Assembly (NCBI GenBank): GCA_013289795.1
Contig: JABCZH010000001.1
Coordinates: 124,001-188,000 of the forward strand
DNA length: 64,000 nucleotides
From: Acidobacteriota bacterium
Lineage (GTDB): Bacteria > Acidobacteriota > Terriglobia > Terriglobales > Acidobacteriaceae
Direction of reading: 5' to 3'
In this document: positions 45,088 through 54,733 of the stretch, in pieces
Layout: each line of letters opens with the position of its first letter
Position numbering within the stretch: the first letter of the stretch is position 1
Notes under the pieces: generated by a model
Told to the model about the DNA's origin: nothing
What the model saw: only the letters and a program-made list of their open reading frames with translations
The model's database searches: none
Program-made: the position numbers and the translations under genes

Positions 45088-46038
45088 CTACATCGGCTGG
45101 GAACGGGGATACACGCGGTCAAACACCACCCACATCATGGCGATTACCACAAACACCAGGACGCTGCCTTCGGGGCCAACGGAGCCTCCGGTCAACCAGC
45201 GGGCTCCGTGGAATGACGAATTGAGCAGATGGCCGGTGACCATGCCACCGCTGTCCGGAACCGAATACAGATAACTTTCGCCCCAGTCCCAGGAAGCATG
45301 CATGCCGACTGCGAACCAGAGGCTGCCGGTGCGGCGAAGAGCGAAGCAGAAAAACAAACCGATCAGCCCTGCGCAGAGTGCGCCAACCCAGGCCTCGCCT
45401 GGATTCTGCAAGTGAATGGCCCCAAAAATAAACGACAGTATCAACGCCGCCGGCCAGAATCCAATTCTCCGGGCGAGGGTGAACTGGGTGTAGCCACGAA
45501 AGGTGAATTCCTCGAAGAAACCCACCAGTAGGAAGAACGCTCCCCAGAACGCAGCGAACTTGAGCGCGCGTGTGCCGTGCAGGGCCAAATCGCCGAAGGA
45601 AAACGCCCCGGCTAGGCGCATTAGAAGCATCAAGACGGAAAGCGCGACGATGCCCCAGGCCAATCCCAGCCAAAACAGTTTGCTGAAAACGCCGCGCCAG
45701 GGGAGTCCGTAAACTCCAAAGGGCCTTTTTTCAACCGCGGCCAGGACGCGGGTGGGCAGAAGTGAGGAGATCACCAGCACGATGTAAATGGAGAAGCTCT
45801 GCCACAAGGCGCCGGCGCCACCCGACGGAATGAAACGGACGACACTCGATAGCAGGAAGAAAACAACCGCTCCCATCCCGAGATACAGAAACAGGCTCCA
45901 GCCTGGGCGCAGGCCCTCGGGGCCGAGGAAGAAGTCGTGCATGCCATCGACGGAAGGTGTGGTCAGAGACGGCAACCATGGCGGGACCGCAGGGGGTTCC
46001 TGCACTGGAGCATCGGTGTTGCCTTCGATTTCGCCCAT
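45088..46038 (-). CDS. CPBP-family intramembrane metalloprotease
   Basis: 316 residues from ATG 46038 (MGEIEGNTDAP); the longer frame from 46203 would overlap the divergent membrane-protein gene. It has about eight hydrophobic helices and the three CPBP/Rce1-like motifs: EEFTFRGYTQF (glutamate pair, around 190), SFIFGAIHLQN (His) and MHASWDWGES (His/Asp region). Members cleave prenylated substrates in eukaryotes; bacterial ones process bacteriocins or envelope proteins, with the substrate unknown here. It is divergent from the GT-C-like gene. Confidence 0.88.
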   Translation of the reverse strand: MGEIEGNTDAPVQEPPAVPPWLPSLTTPSVDGMHDFFLGPEGLRPGWSLFLYLGMGAVVFFLLSSVVRFIPSGGAGALWQSFSIYIVLVISSLLPTRVLAAVEKRPFGVYGLPWRGVFSKLFWLGLAWGIVALSVLMLLMRLAGAFSFGDLALHGTRALKFAAFWGAFFLLVGFFEEFTFRGYTQFTLARRIGFWPAALILSFIFGAIHLQNPGEAWVGALCAGLIGLFFCFALRRTGSLWFAVGMHASWDWGESYLYSVPDSGGMVTGHLLNSSFHGARWLTGGSVGPEGSVLVFVVIAMMWVVFDRVYPRSQPM

Positions 46039-46092
46039 GGCGGAAGTTTCCTTAATCGTCCCTGGACATGGTAAAACACTCGCCTGCCCGGT

Positions 46093-47325
46093 ATGAGGGA
46101 GTTTTTCACGCACGAACGCTTCGGGCGGCCGCAGGTGCTGGCCGCGTTTCTGCTCCTGGCATTCATGGGGCAATGTTTCTGGCTGCTGCTGGGACACGCG
46201 CAACGCGAGACCGTGGATTCAGCTCAGCTCTTTCGGGTTGAGGAGGGCTTACTGCAATGGCGGGGAGAATCGATCGCAGGAACGGCTTCGACGAATCGCA
46301 TCGAGTCAGGAACCTTTCCTCCGTCGGAAATCGAGCAGAATGAGGGCTACGATCCCAACCATTCGCCGCTCTGGTACCTGCTGGCGTCGGCTCCGCTGCT
46401 GGGATGGCACCCGCCCGACGTGAACACTCCGCTGTACTGGGGGTGGTTGGAGCGTCTGCCCTATATTGTCTTCGGAGTCCTGCTCGGAGCTTCGGTGTGG
46501 TACGTGGCTCGCAGGCTGTACGGAAACGCCGGCGGCTACATTGCGCTGACGCTCTATTGCTTTTCTCCGGCCATTCTCCGCGGCAGCACACTATGGGCTA
46601 CAGAGCCAGAGATGGCAGCCGCCTGGGGAACTTTCGGCGCGATTTTCACCGCGATTGCCGTGGCGCACACTTTGTATGCGCCGCGCGAGGTGGTGGTATG
46701 GAACTGGCGGCGTATCCTGCTGCTTGGATTGTCGCTGGCACTGGCGGTTGGGTGCCAGTTCTCGCTGATCGTCATGGTGCCTCTGGCGCTGGCCTTCATG
46801 TTGTACGTTGCACCCACCCGGAGGAAGGCCGCCGTCGTCATTTGGCTGGCCGCTTGCATAGTGGCGCTACTGTTACTCTTTGCCGCGTATGGGTTCAGCT
46901 TCGAATGGTTCTGGCAGGGAATCAGGCACGCCCACTTTTTCCAGATAACCCGGCAGGCATTCGCAGCCAAGTGGTCGTATCAACGGATGCTCGGTCAGAT
47001 CGGACAGGCTGGTCCGGTGCTGCTGATCACGCTTCCAGCGGCGTTGATCGTGTATTTCGGGTGGCAGCGTTCACGATATTTTGGCAACACCGGACCGCTC
47101 ATGGTGGCTGTGTTGTTCTTGATCCTGGGGTTGGGGATGCCGCACTATCCGGGGGCAGGGTTTCTGCTGATGGCGGTGCCGTTCTTGTTTGTATTCGTGG
47201 CCGGCATCGCAGCTGACTTGCTGGAAACGCGGCAGCGGGGGGCGGTTATGGCGTGCATTTGGGGATTGCTGATGGCCAACGCTTTGTGGAATCTGATGGA
47301 ACTGGCTCGAGTGGGGAGGGGATGA
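46093..47325 (+). CDS. Polytopic membrane protein, GT39/GT-C glycosyltransferase-like
   Basis: A 410-residue protein with about ten hydrophobic helices. The first long external loop contains RETVDSAQLFRVEEGLLQW and YDPNHSPLWYLLASAPLLGW, the placement typical of the catalytic loop of GT-C glycosyltransferases of the PMT/ArnT group. The middle helices are AALLLYCFSP-like with WATEPEMAAAWGTFGAIFTA. It probably transfers a lipid-linked sugar outside the cytoplasmic membrane. The acidic residue of the canonical DD/DE motif is only partly matched, so a non-glycosyltransferase role is possible. Confidence 0.7.
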   Translation: MREFFTHERFGRPQVLAAFLLLAFMGQCFWLLLGHAQRETVDSAQLFRVEEGLLQWRGESIAGTASTNRIESGTFPPSEIEQNEGYDPNHSPLWYLLASAPLLGWHPPDVNTPLYWGWLERLPYIVFGVLLGASVWYVARRLYGNAGGYIALTLYCFSPAILRGSTLWATEPEMAAAWGTFGAIFTAIAVAHTLYAPREVVVWNWRRILLLGLSLALAVGCQFSLIVMVPLALAFMLYVAPTRRKAAVVIWLAACIVALLLLFAAYGFSFEWFWQGIRHAHFFQITRQAFAAKWSYQRMLGQIGQAGPVLLITLPAALIVYFGWQRSRYFGNTGPLMVAVLFLILGLGMPHYPGAGFLLMAVPFLFVFVAGIAADLLETRQRGAVMACIWGLLMANALWNLMELARVGRG

Positions 47326-47424
47326 TCTTGCCGTTAGTATGGGGTCGGCCCTGATGGGTTGTAACATTTTCCTCGCAACCTTTGCCGTTCGGTGAGGTTC
47401 TAATTGAACAAGGGAAGGTGCGCC

Positions 47425-48144
47425 ATGACGCCGCGACGGGAGTATGATGGGATTGTGAATGGTTGGAATCGAGCTATGGGGGCCGCATTTGGCCTGGTGC
47501 TAGTTGGGTTGCTGACCACGGTCACGGCCCAGGCACAAATTCATGCCGCGCCGCCCTCGGTCACATCGATGGGATTTGGCGGACGTGCCATCAACGGCAC
47601 GCCACCAAGCGTCACCTCCCTTGGCCCTCGCGGATACAGTCCGGGCTTCAATCCGGCATTTCCCAACAGCAGACCCATCTTCGGAACGAGTTCAGGGTTT
47701 GTCGGTCACGGCCCCCATCACCGCCCGCGACATCCGCAGGGTTTTGTCGGCTACTACGGATTTCCGTATTACGGCTACTACGACAATGGCTACTACGACA
47801 ACGGACCCGACGCGCAAAATTACGCGCCTGAACAAGAGAACGTAGGTCCCACGGTCTACGACCGGCGAGGCGGATACATCGCGCCTCCGCCAGCGGATGA
47901 AGCAAGGCCTTCCGCTGCGCCCCCGGAGACAGCAGACGATTCGCCGCCCACCGTGCTGGTGTTCAAAGACGGCCACCAGCTCGAAGTGGGAAACTATGCC
48001 ATTGTCGGAACTACGCTCTACGACCTGACCGAGGGGCACCGCCGCAAAGTCGCGCTTTCGGACCTCGATCTGACTGCGACCTCGAAGCAGAACGACGACC
48101 GCGGAATTGACTTCCACCTTCCGGCGGGAGCTGAAGCCAACTAA
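47425..48144 (+). CDS. Exported hypothetical protein, first of a paralogous pair
   Basis: 239 residues from ATG 47425. A signal-anchor-like helix (AMGAAFGLVLVGLLTTVTAQ, about 17-36) is followed by a low-complexity Gly/Pro/Tyr-rich region (GYYGFPYYGYYDNGYYDNG, then PPPADEARPSAAPPE). A compact C-terminal domain ends the protein: PPTVLVFKDGHQLEVGNYAI, then GTTLYDLTEGHRRKVALSDL and DLTATSKQNDDRGIDFHLP. The same domain recurs in the next gene. The family is unknown; the low-complexity stretch suggests an envelope or surface location. Confidence 0.75.
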   Translation: MTPRREYDGIVNGWNRAMGAAFGLVLVGLLTTVTAQAQIHAAPPSVTSMGFGGRAINGTPPSVTSLGPRGYSPGFNPAFPNSRPIFGTSSGFVGHGPHHRPRHPQGFVGYYGFPYYGYYDNGYYDNGPDAQNYAPEQENVGPTVYDRRGGYIAPPPADEARPSAAPPETADDSPPTVLVFKDGHQLEVGNYAIVGTTLYDLTEGHRRKVALSDLDLTATSKQNDDRGIDFHLPAGAEAN

Positions 48145-48147
48145 GAG

Positions 48148-48747
48148 ATGGCCAAGTTTTCGATCATCGTGCTGCTGGCGGCTGTGCTCTCGCCGATGGC
48201 TGCGGCACAGATGCGGGGTGGGCCCCGCACTTTAATCGGCGGAACCGGCTTCAGGCATTTCCGCAGCGGCGGCTTCGGTTATCCATTCCTCTATTCAGAC
48301 TTCGGTCCAGAGTCGGCAGCGATGCCTCCCGCGCCGCCGGTTGTCGTCGAGAAGAGAGTCTTCCAACCCGAGCGCCCAGCCGAACCTCTATTGATTGAGT
48401 GGCATGGCGACCGCTTTGTGCGGTACGGCGGAACGCAAACCGGAGTGCAGTCTCCAGATTATGCGGAGGTAACGCCCGCGGCGAGGGGTGGAATAACTTC
48501 TGGAAGTAGCCACGAAGTTCCGCCAGCGGTGCTGGTCTATCGCGACGGCCATCGCGAAGAAGTCAGCGATTACGTGATCACCCGCGGAGTTCTCTACGCC
48601 CGCAGCAATTATCCACGCAATGGATCATGGATGCGGAATATCCAACTGTCCTCGCTCGACTTGTCGGCCACTTTAAAAACCAACCAGGATAGTGGAGTAA
48701 GATTCGTCCTCCCGGTAGGCCCCAATGAAGTCGTAACCCGGCCCTGA
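48148..48747 (+). CDS. Exported hypothetical protein, second of a paralogous pair
   Basis: A 199-residue protein with a signal peptide (FSIIVLLAAVLSPMAAAQ, about 4-21), a Gly/Phe/Arg-rich middle (TGFRHFRSGGFGYPFLYSDF), and a C-terminal domain PPAVLVYRDGHREEVSDYVI, then TRGVLYARSNYPRNGSWMRN and LSSLDLSATLKTNQDSGVRF. The C-terminal domain aligns with that of the preceding gene (VLVxxDGHxxEVxxYxI...LxDLDLxAT), so the two are tandem paralogues, three bases apart and co-transcribed. No function is assigned. Confidence 0.75.
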   Translation: MAKFSIIVLLAAVLSPMAAAQMRGGPRTLIGGTGFRHFRSGGFGYPFLYSDFGPESAAMPPAPPVVVEKRVFQPERPAEPLLIEWHGDRFVRYGGTQTGVQSPDYAEVTPAARGGITSGSSHEVPPAVLVYRDGHREEVSDYVITRGVLYARSNYPRNGSWMRNIQLSSLDLSATLKTNQDSGVRFVLPVGPNEVVTRP

Positions 48748-48830
48748 CCCCCAGCTCTTCCTCGCCAAGACGTGCCACAGTTGACATCCCCAACCGTCGT
48801 TTTTCCGAGCCTCCCAAGTGCCCATTTTCA

Positions 48831-48839
48831 TGGTATAAT
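48831..48839 (+). promoter_or_regulatory. Extended -10 promoter of gyrA
   Basis: TGG-TATAAT is a perfect extended -10 (48831-48839) without a matching -35. Transcription would begin near 48846 and give a leader of about 98 bases that includes the palindrome at 48870-48887. Confidence 0.6.
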
Positions 48840-48869
48840 TCAGCATACGCAAAGCGCACTTAACATCCT

Positions 48870-48887
48870 GTAAATGCAAGCATTTAC
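48870..48887. promoter_or_regulatory. Perfect palindrome in the gyrA leader
   Basis: GTAAATGC-AA-GCATTTAC is a perfect 8+8 inverted repeat centred about 33 bases after the predicted transcription start. It could be a protein operator or an RNA hairpin; its position downstream of the -10 suggests repression. Confidence 0.5.
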
Positions 48888-48943
48888 GATGATTTGACAG
48901 CGGCGAGAAGCCAAGAGCCAATAGCTAGGAGCCAAAAGCTTTT

Positions 48944-51586
48944 ATGGCAGACGATCAGAACCCCGAACTTCCTTTAACTCCTCCGCCTGGCGGAGATGGC
49001 ACTGGTGTCCCCGGCGCCGCCAACATTCAGCCTGTCAACATTGAAGACGAGATGCGGCGTTCGTATCTCGACTACTCGATGTCGGTCATCATTGGCCGCG
49101 CGCTGCCCGATGTCCGCGACGGATTGAAGCCGGTTCACCGCCGAATTCTGTACGCCATGTACGACATGAACTTGCTGCACAACCGCAAGCACAGCAAGTG
49201 CGCCGGCGTGGTTGGAGAGTTATTGAAGAAGTATCATCCCCACGGTGACAGCGCAGTATACGACGCGCTCGTGCGTCTGGCGCAGCCCTGGAGCTTGCGC
49301 TATCCGCTCATCGACGGCCAGGGAAATTTCGGTTCAGTCGACGGCGACCCTGCCGCAGCCTATCGATACACCGAGTGCCGCCTGACCCGCATCGCCGAAG
49401 AAATGCTCGCCGACATCGATAAAGACGCGGTCGATTTCGTGCCAAACTTTGACGAACAGACGAGTGAGCCAACCGTTCTGCCCACCCGCATTCCTAATCT
49501 GCTGATCAATGGCTCGAACGGCATCGCCGTCGGCATGGCAACCAACATCCCTCCACACAATCTGACGGAAATCGTCGACGCCACCATCATGTTGGTGAAC
49601 AATCCCCACGCGACGCTACCTGAGGTTCTGAAATTCGTGCAGGGCCCCGACTTCCCTACCGCAGGAATCATTCACGGCAAGAGCGGAATTCTGGAAGCTT
49701 ACAAGACCGGGCGCGGCCGCTTCATGATGCGCGCCAAGGCGGCGATTGAGAACATCACCAAAGAACGGCAAGCCATCGTCGTAACCGAAATTCCTTATCA
49801 GGTGAATAAGGCGAAGCTGATCGAGCGCATCGCGGAACTCGTCAACAACAAGATCATTGACGACGTCGCCGATGTAAACGATTACAGCGACCGCGACGGC
49901 ATGCGCATTGTTGTGGAACTGAAGCGCGGCGGCGAGCCGCAGCTCGTTCTCAACCAGCTCTTCAAACACACCTCCATGCAGGAAGGTTTCAGCATGATCT
50001 TCCTCGCCGTGGTGAACGGACAGCCCAAGGAAATGGGGCTAGTTGCAGCTATCCAGCACTTCATCGACCACCGCGTCGACGTGGTCCGCCGCCGCACTGC
50101 ATTCCTGCTGATGAAGGCGAAAGAGCGCGAGCATGTCCTGGAAGGCTACATCACTGCGCTCGACCACTTGGACAACGTGATCACCATTATCCGCGCCAGC
50201 GCTAACCGCGGAGACGCGCGCGAGAACTTGGTCGCCTACTTTGCCGGGAAGAAAATCGAGATCAACGTCACCGTCCGCGCCCCAAAGCCGGATCCCGAAA
50301 AGCCGTTTACCGCCATCCAGGCGGAAGCGATTCTGGAATTGCAGTTACACCGCCTTACCAAGCTCTCCATCGACGAAATCACAAAAGAGCTGAATCTGAC
50401 CCGCGAAAACATCGCAGAATTCGAATCCATTCTGGGCTCGGAAAAAAAGCTGCGCGGCGTCATCATCAAAGAGCTGGAAGAAGTCAAAAAACTCTACGGC
50501 GACGAACGCCGCACCCGCATTGAAGACGAAGCTGCGGAAATCGAGCTAGAAGACTTGATAGCCGACGAGCAGGTTGCGGTCACGGTGAGCCATGGCGGCT
50601 ACCTTAAGCGTACGCCGATTTCCACGTATCGCATGCAGCGCCGCGGCGGGCAGGGACGCACCGGCATGAAGACGCGCGACGAGGATTTCGTTGAGCATCT
50701 GTTTATCGCTTCGACCCATGCCTACATTCTGATTTTCACCAACACCGGACGGGTTTACTGGCTGAAGGTATATGAGATTCCTGACGTCAGCGCTGCCGGT
50801 AAAGGCAAGCACGTTGGCAACCTGGTGGCGTTACAGCCGGGCGAAACCGTGCGCACTATGCTGGTGGTGCGTCATCTGGAGGAGGAGGGACGCTACATTT
50901 TCTTCGCCACGCGAAACGGCACGGTGAAGAAGACCGAACTCAAAGACTTCTCGCACGTCATGTCACGCGGAATCATCGCCATCGGCATTGAGAAGGAAGA
51001 CGAACTGGTGGGCGTCACTTTGACCGACGGCAATCAGATCATCTTCTTGGCTTCGCACGATGGCCAGGCCATTCGCTTCGAAGAAGAAGACGTGCGCTCC
51101 ATGGGACGGCCCGCATATGGCGTTCGTGGCATGAACCTTGACAAGGGTGATTACATCGTCGGAATGGCGGTGACGACCAAGCCGGGCGTGGCGCCGGTGA
51201 AGAAGGCGGGAGCCGCGGAAGGGGAAGACCTGATCCCAGAAAAAGGCTCGCTGATTCTTTCGGTGACCGAGGGCGGCTACGGCAAACGCACTCCGGCTGA
51301 CGAATATCGCCTGCAAGGCCGCGGCGGCTCCGGTGTGATCAACGTCAAGACCACCGAACGCAACGGAAAAGTCGTAGGCATTGCCCAGGTCACCGAGAAC
51401 TCCGAAGTGATGTTGATCAGTCACTACGGCAAGATCATCCGCATGGACTCAAGCACCATCCGCGAATCCGGCCGCGCCGCACAGGGTGTGCGGCTATTGC
51501 AGCTTGAGCCGGGTGACCGGGTGGCGGCAGCGGTGGTGATCCCGCCAGATGAGGCGCCGGCGAATGGCGGGACGCTGATTCAGTAG
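48944..51586 (+). CDS. gyrA: DNA gyrase subunit A
   Basis: An 880-residue subunit. The breakage-reunion domain begins [20 protein letters not shown] and [20 protein letters not shown], with [17 protein letters not shown]. The active-site tyrosine is in [19 protein letters not shown]. The C-terminal beta-pinwheel carries the GyrA box [11 protein letters not shown] (around 563), which marks gyrase rather than topoisomerase IV, and repeats of FxNTGRVY and GxxVRxxxxxxR type. It wraps DNA and with GyrB introduces negative supercoils. gyrB and gyrA are 7 kb apart with unrelated genes between. Confidence 0.98.
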   Translation: MADDQNPELPLTPPPGGDGTGVPGAANIQPVNIEDEMRRSYLDYSMSVIIGRALPDVRDGLKPVHRRILYAMYDMNLLHNRKHSKCAGVVGELLKKYHPHGDSAVYDALVRLAQPWSLRYPLIDGQGNFGSVDGDPAAAYRYTECRLTRIAEEMLADIDKDAVDFVPNFDEQTSEPTVLPTRIPNLLINGSNGIAVGMATNIPPHNLTEIVDATIMLVNNPHATLPEVLKFVQGPDFPTAGIIHGKSGILEAYKTGRGRFMMRAKAAIENITKERQAIVVTEIPYQVNKAKLIERIAELVNNKIIDDVADVNDYSDRDGMRIVVELKRGGEPQLVLNQLFKHTSMQEGFSMIFLAVVNGQPKEMGLVAAIQHFIDHRVDVVRRRTAFLLMKAKEREHVLEGYITALDHLDNVITIIRASANRGDARENLVAYFAGKKIEINVTVRAPKPDPEKPFTAIQAEAILELQLHRLTKLSIDEITKELNLTRENIAEFESILGSEKKLRGVIIKELEEVKKLYGDERRTRIEDEAAEIELEDLIADEQVAVTVSHGGYLKRTPISTYRMQRRGGQGRTGMKTRDEDFVEHLFIASTHAYILIFTNTGRVYWLKVYEIPDVSAAGKGKHVGNLVALQPGETVRTMLVVRHLEEEGRYIFFATRNGTVKKTELKDFSHVMSRGIIAIGIEKEDELVGVTLTDGNQIIFLASHDGQAIRFEEEDVRSMGRPAYGVRGMNLDKGDYIVGMAVTTKPGVAPVKKAGAAEGEDLIPEKGSLILSVTEGGYGKRTPADEYRLQGRGGSGVINVKTTERNGKVVGIAQVTENSEVMLISHYGKIIRMDSSTIRESGRAAQGVRLLQLEPGDRVAAAVVIPPDEAPANGGTLIQ

Positions 51587-51593
51587 GATCAAA

Positions 51594-51630
51594 GTCTGGC
51601 CACGGATTCGCACGGATCATCACGGATAAC
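51594..51630. repeat. Dispersed CCACGGAT-type repeat
   Basis: GGCCACGGATTCGCACGGATCATCACGGAT-type unit (three CACGGAT steps) after gyrA; related copies are at 54061-54124 and 56620-56694. Confidence 0.6.
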
Positions 51631-51717
51631 CTGCGAGCCCGCTAACGTCGCCCTTCGCCCAACGTCTATACTCCGTCGCCAGCTCCCGGTGTCTAACATC
51701 TCTTGATGGAGGACTCG

Positions 51718-53286
51718 ATGAACCCCCAACCGTCCAGAAGCGTCGTTTTGATCTCCGCTCTCGTCGTTTCGCTAATGGCTTCAGGCGCCGCTCTTCCCAA
51801 ACCACAACCCGAGAGCCCGGACCCGCAACTAGCTGCCCGCATCCAGCGCGTCGAGAACGGCATTTCTCCTATCTCACTCGGCGAAAATGAACCGCCACTC
51901 CGGCTCAACCTGCAAGAGCTGATGAAAATCTACAAAGTCCCTGGCTTGAGCGTGGCTGTGATCGACAATTTCAAGATTGCCTGGGCCAAGGGCTACGGAG
52001 TAATCGAAACAGGCTCGGCTACGCCGGTCACTGTGCACACGCTTTTTCAGGCTGCGTCCATCAGCAAGCCGGTCAGCGCAACCGGTGCGCTGTATCTGGT
52101 GGAGCATGGGAAGTTGTCACTCGACGAAAATGTAAACCTGAAGCTGAAGAGCTGGCAGGTGCCGGAGAACGACTTCACCAAAGACCAGAAAGTCACGCTG
52201 CGGCGCATCGTGAGTCATAGTGCGGGCCTGACCGTACACGGGTTCCCTGGCTATGAAGTCGGTTCGCCGAGTCCGACTGTGCCTCAGATTCTCAATGGTG
52301 CGCCTCCTGCGAACACCGCCCCGGTGCGTGTGGATACCGTGCCCGGAACGAAATTCAACTATTCCGGCGGGGGAGTGACCATTGAGCAGCAGCTGATCAT
52401 CGACGTGACCGGAAAGCCGTTTCCGCAATTCATGCGTGAAACTGTCCTCGACAAGATCGGAATGACCGACAGCACCTATGAACAACCGCTTCCACCGGCC
52501 CGAGCAGCGATGGCCGCGAGCGCCACGCATCCCGATGGCATGGTGGTTCCGGGTAAATGGCACATCTATCCCGAGATGGCGGCGGCTGGCTTATGGACCA
52601 CTCCCACAGATCTCGGCAAGTTCGGCATTGAGATCGCATTGTCGAAGCAGGGCAAAGCCAACCATGTACTGTCTGAAACCATGACTCGCGAAATGCTTAC
52701 GGTGCAGAAGGAACCAGTAGGGCTCGGCCTATTTCTCGGAGAGTATAAGAACCCAGAAGAGTTTGGGCACAACGGTTCGAATGAAGGCTTCCGCTCGTGG
52801 CTGATCATGTTTGCGGATTCAGGCAAGGGTGTCGCTGTCATGGCCAATTCCGACAACGGGGTCGCCGTGGAGAATTACGTGATCCAAAGCGTGGCCCGGG
52901 AATATGGATGGAACTACACGCCGGATCAACCGTCCGCCTCCGATCTACTCATGTTGATCGCAGATGCCAAGGGAGCGCCGGCAGCGATTGCGAAATATGC
53001 GGAACTGAAAAAGTCGGGTTCTTCGACGTACATGTTGGACGAAAATACGCTGATCAATTTGGGATATCACTTCCTTACGTCCGGGCAGACCGAGACTTCG
53101 ATCCAGGTCTTCAAGTTGGAAGTGCAGGATTATCCGAAGTATTGGAACGCGTATGACAGTCTCGGCGAAGCCTGCATGAAGGCCAGCCAAAAAGACCAGG
53201 CAATCGCGAACTACGAAAAATCCATCGAGCTGAAACCCGACAATCAGAACGGCATCGACATGCTGAAGAAGCTGAGACAGCAATAA
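51718..53286 (+). CDS. Exported serine hydrolase (class C beta-lactamase fold) with TPR-like C-terminus
   Basis: 522 residues from ATG 51718, chosen for the GGAGG site six bases upstream. A signal peptide (SVVLISALVVSLMASGAAL) precedes the hydrolase domain: SISK (SxxK, in AASISKPVSATG), YSG in KFNYSGGGVTI, and GHNGSNEGFRS as the third (HxG) motif. The last ~120 residues are TPR-like (IQVFKLEVQDYPKYWNAYDS, AYDSLGEACMKASQKDQAIA), a common fusion in acidobacterial and Bacteroidetes hydrolases. It probably acts on D-amino-acid peptides or esters in the periplasm. It is preceded by repeat DNA and is monocistronic. Confidence 0.9.
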   Translation: MNPQPSRSVVLISALVVSLMASGAALPKPQPESPDPQLAARIQRVENGISPISLGENEPPLRLNLQELMKIYKVPGLSVAVIDNFKIAWAKGYGVIETGSATPVTVHTLFQAASISKPVSATGALYLVEHGKLSLDENVNLKLKSWQVPENDFTKDQKVTLRRIVSHSAGLTVHGFPGYEVGSPSPTVPQILNGAPPANTAPVRVDTVPGTKFNYSGGGVTIEQQLIIDVTGKPFPQFMRETVLDKIGMTDSTYEQPLPPARAAMAASATHPDGMVVPGKWHIYPEMAAAGLWTTPTDLGKFGIEIALSKQGKANHVLSETMTREMLTVQKEPVGLGLFLGEYKNPEEFGHNGSNEGFRSWLIMFADSGKGVAVMANSDNGVAVENYVIQSVAREYGWNYTPDQPSASDLLMLIADAKGAPAAIAKYAELKKSGSSTYMLDENTLINLGYHFLTSGQTETSIQVFKLEVQDYPKYWNAYDSLGEACMKASQKDQAIANYEKSIELKPDNQNGIDMLKKLRQQ

Positions 53287-53381
53287 TTGTAAATCTAGCC
53301 CCCATTACCTTCGTAAGCTTACGTCCCCGGGCGGAGTTTGCTGCAATTATCGAATCGCAGACTTTCGCTTGGGGGTTTGTC

Positions 53382-54056
53382 ATGAACATTTTCGCTTTGG
53401 GTCCGGTCGTATTGCTTCTGGTGGCTTATGTGTTGGTCAAGGTGCTGCCGAGGCTCCTTGTGCGTGAAGTGAGCCGTGCGGTTCTTGGGGAAGTCGGCAA
53501 GCACGCCATGGCCAAAGTGCCGGAGCAGATCCAACTGGCTCGCGTGGCTTCTCCGCAATGGAAAGATGAGGCGACCGTGCAGCAGCAGGCGGCTCCGCTG
53601 GTGCGGGCCGGCTTCAATGACCTCGGCACGTATAGTGTGGACAAGATGCCGGGCGTGCTTCTCCGCGTCCTGTTCCAGCCGCAGACCTATGTGTCCGTTC
53701 AGGTTTGTGAGCATCCGAAGGCCGGCGGCTGGATAGAGTTTGCCACGCGCTACGCCGACGGTAGCAGCGACTTTCTGACCACTCTGCCGGACCAAGGCAT
53801 CGCTCAGCCTCCGTTCGTGCGAACCAATCGCGCTGCCAGGGGCACGCCGACCGACGGCCTCTACCAGCAGCATCTGAAACAGCGTCAGTCGAGCGGAATC
53901 AAGCCGGTGAGCCCGAGTGAAGTGATCCGCGAGTTCGAAGTCGCGTACATGCGCTACATGATCTGGAAAAACAACAAAGGCCTGACCCCGGAGGAAGTGG
54001 CACAGGCCACGCTCAAGTGGGTGAAAGCGAAAGAGCAGGCAGCCGGGCAGTCTTAA
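53382..54056 (+). CDS. Hypothetical protein with N-terminal membrane helix
   Basis: A 224-residue protein. The N-terminal helix (LGPVVLLLVAYVLVKVLPRL, about 5-24) lacks a clear cleavage site and is probably an anchor. The rest is a soluble alpha/beta domain with no family I recognise (LGTYSVDKMPGVLLRVLFQP, VSVQVCEHPKAGGWIEFATR). It ends before a strong terminator at 54075-54129. Confidence 0.7.
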   Translation: MNIFALGPVVLLLVAYVLVKVLPRLLVREVSRAVLGEVGKHAMAKVPEQIQLARVASPQWKDEATVQQQAAPLVRAGFNDLGTYSVDKMPGVLLRVLFQPQTYVSVQVCEHPKAGGWIEFATRYADGSSDFLTTLPDQGIAQPPFVRTNRAARGTPTDGLYQQHLKQRQSSGIKPVSPSEVIREFEVAYMRYMIWKNNKGLTPEEVAQATLKWVKAKEQAAGQS

Positions 54057-54074
54057 ACGTCGGCCACGGATCTG

Positions 54075-54129
54075 CACGGATTCTCACGCTAAAGCTTCGT
54101 CTCGATCCGTGAGAATCCGTGGCTTTTTT
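54075..54129 (+). terminator. Intrinsic terminator formed from a CCACGGAT repeat
   Basis: A perfect 13-bp stem CACGGATTCTCAC (54075-54087) / GTGAGAATCCGTG (54109-54121), followed by GCTTTTTTG. It lies between convergent genes and incorporates a CCACGGAT repeat unit (54064-54080). Confidence 0.8.
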
Positions 54130-54132
54130 GTT

Positions 54133-54579
54133 CTACTGCAGTGGCGCGGATACGTGCTCATGCACGATCAGCCACTTCCTGTCTTCCTTTTGCCAGATCA
54201 CGGTCCAGCGGAAGTCGCCCATTGCGTGCTTGCCTGACTTTTCGGTCATGTCGTACTTAACTATGGCGGTGCCCCAGACAATCTCGCCGGCGTTGTGGAT
54301 CTGGGCATCGTCGTTGACGGTAAACGTGGCTGCCTTGTAGCCGGCCTCAAGCGCGGTCGACCCTTTCTGGTATTCGTCCCAACTGGCGTACTTGAGCGGA
54401 GCGATGTCGAAGAAAGTATGGTCGCCTTTGGCGTAGAAGTGGGCGGCGTTGCTGGGGTTGAGAGTTGCCCAGGCGTCCCATATCTTCTGCATGAGAGCCT
54501 TGTCGGGGACGGGGCTCGCGAAAGCTGAAAAAGTGAGAGCGAGAATGCAGAGGGAAAGCGTAAGACTGCGTTTAATCAT
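54133..54579 (-). CDS. Exported SnoaL/DUF4440-like protein
   Basis: 148 residues from ATG 54579, chosen because a signal peptide (RSLTLSLCILALTFSAFAS) follows immediately. The mature part has the NTF2/SnoaL-like cone fold pattern: WDAWATLNPSNAAHFYAKGD, then SWDEYQKGSTALEAGYKAAT and FRWTVIWQKEDRKWLIVHEH. Members include DUF4440 ketosteroid-isomerase-like proteins with varied roles; no catalytic residues can be assigned. Confidence 0.8.
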   Translation of the reverse strand: MIKRSLTLSLCILALTFSAFASPVPDKALMQKIWDAWATLNPSNAAHFYAKGDHTFFDIAPLKYASWDEYQKGSTALEAGYKAATFTVNDDAQIHNAGEIVWGTAIVKYDMTEKSGKHAMGDFRWTVIWQKEDRKWLIVHEHVSAPLQ

Positions 54580-54733
54580 GGAAGGCGCCTCCAAGCGGCG
54601 AGAATTCTCGCACAGGGAACGAGAAACTGCAAAATATGCCAACGGCCAGCTCCGCGTTTTCATCACAGTTGCGCCTGCCAATGCTCTCCGCTAAGCTCAC
54701 TGTCTCCTGAGTTTTGATCGAGGAAATCGCTTT

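Noticed and set aside
46039-46203. Longer start of the CPBP protease
   Set aside because: It would overlap the divergent membrane-protein gene by about 110 bases and adds polar low-complexity residues before the conserved start.
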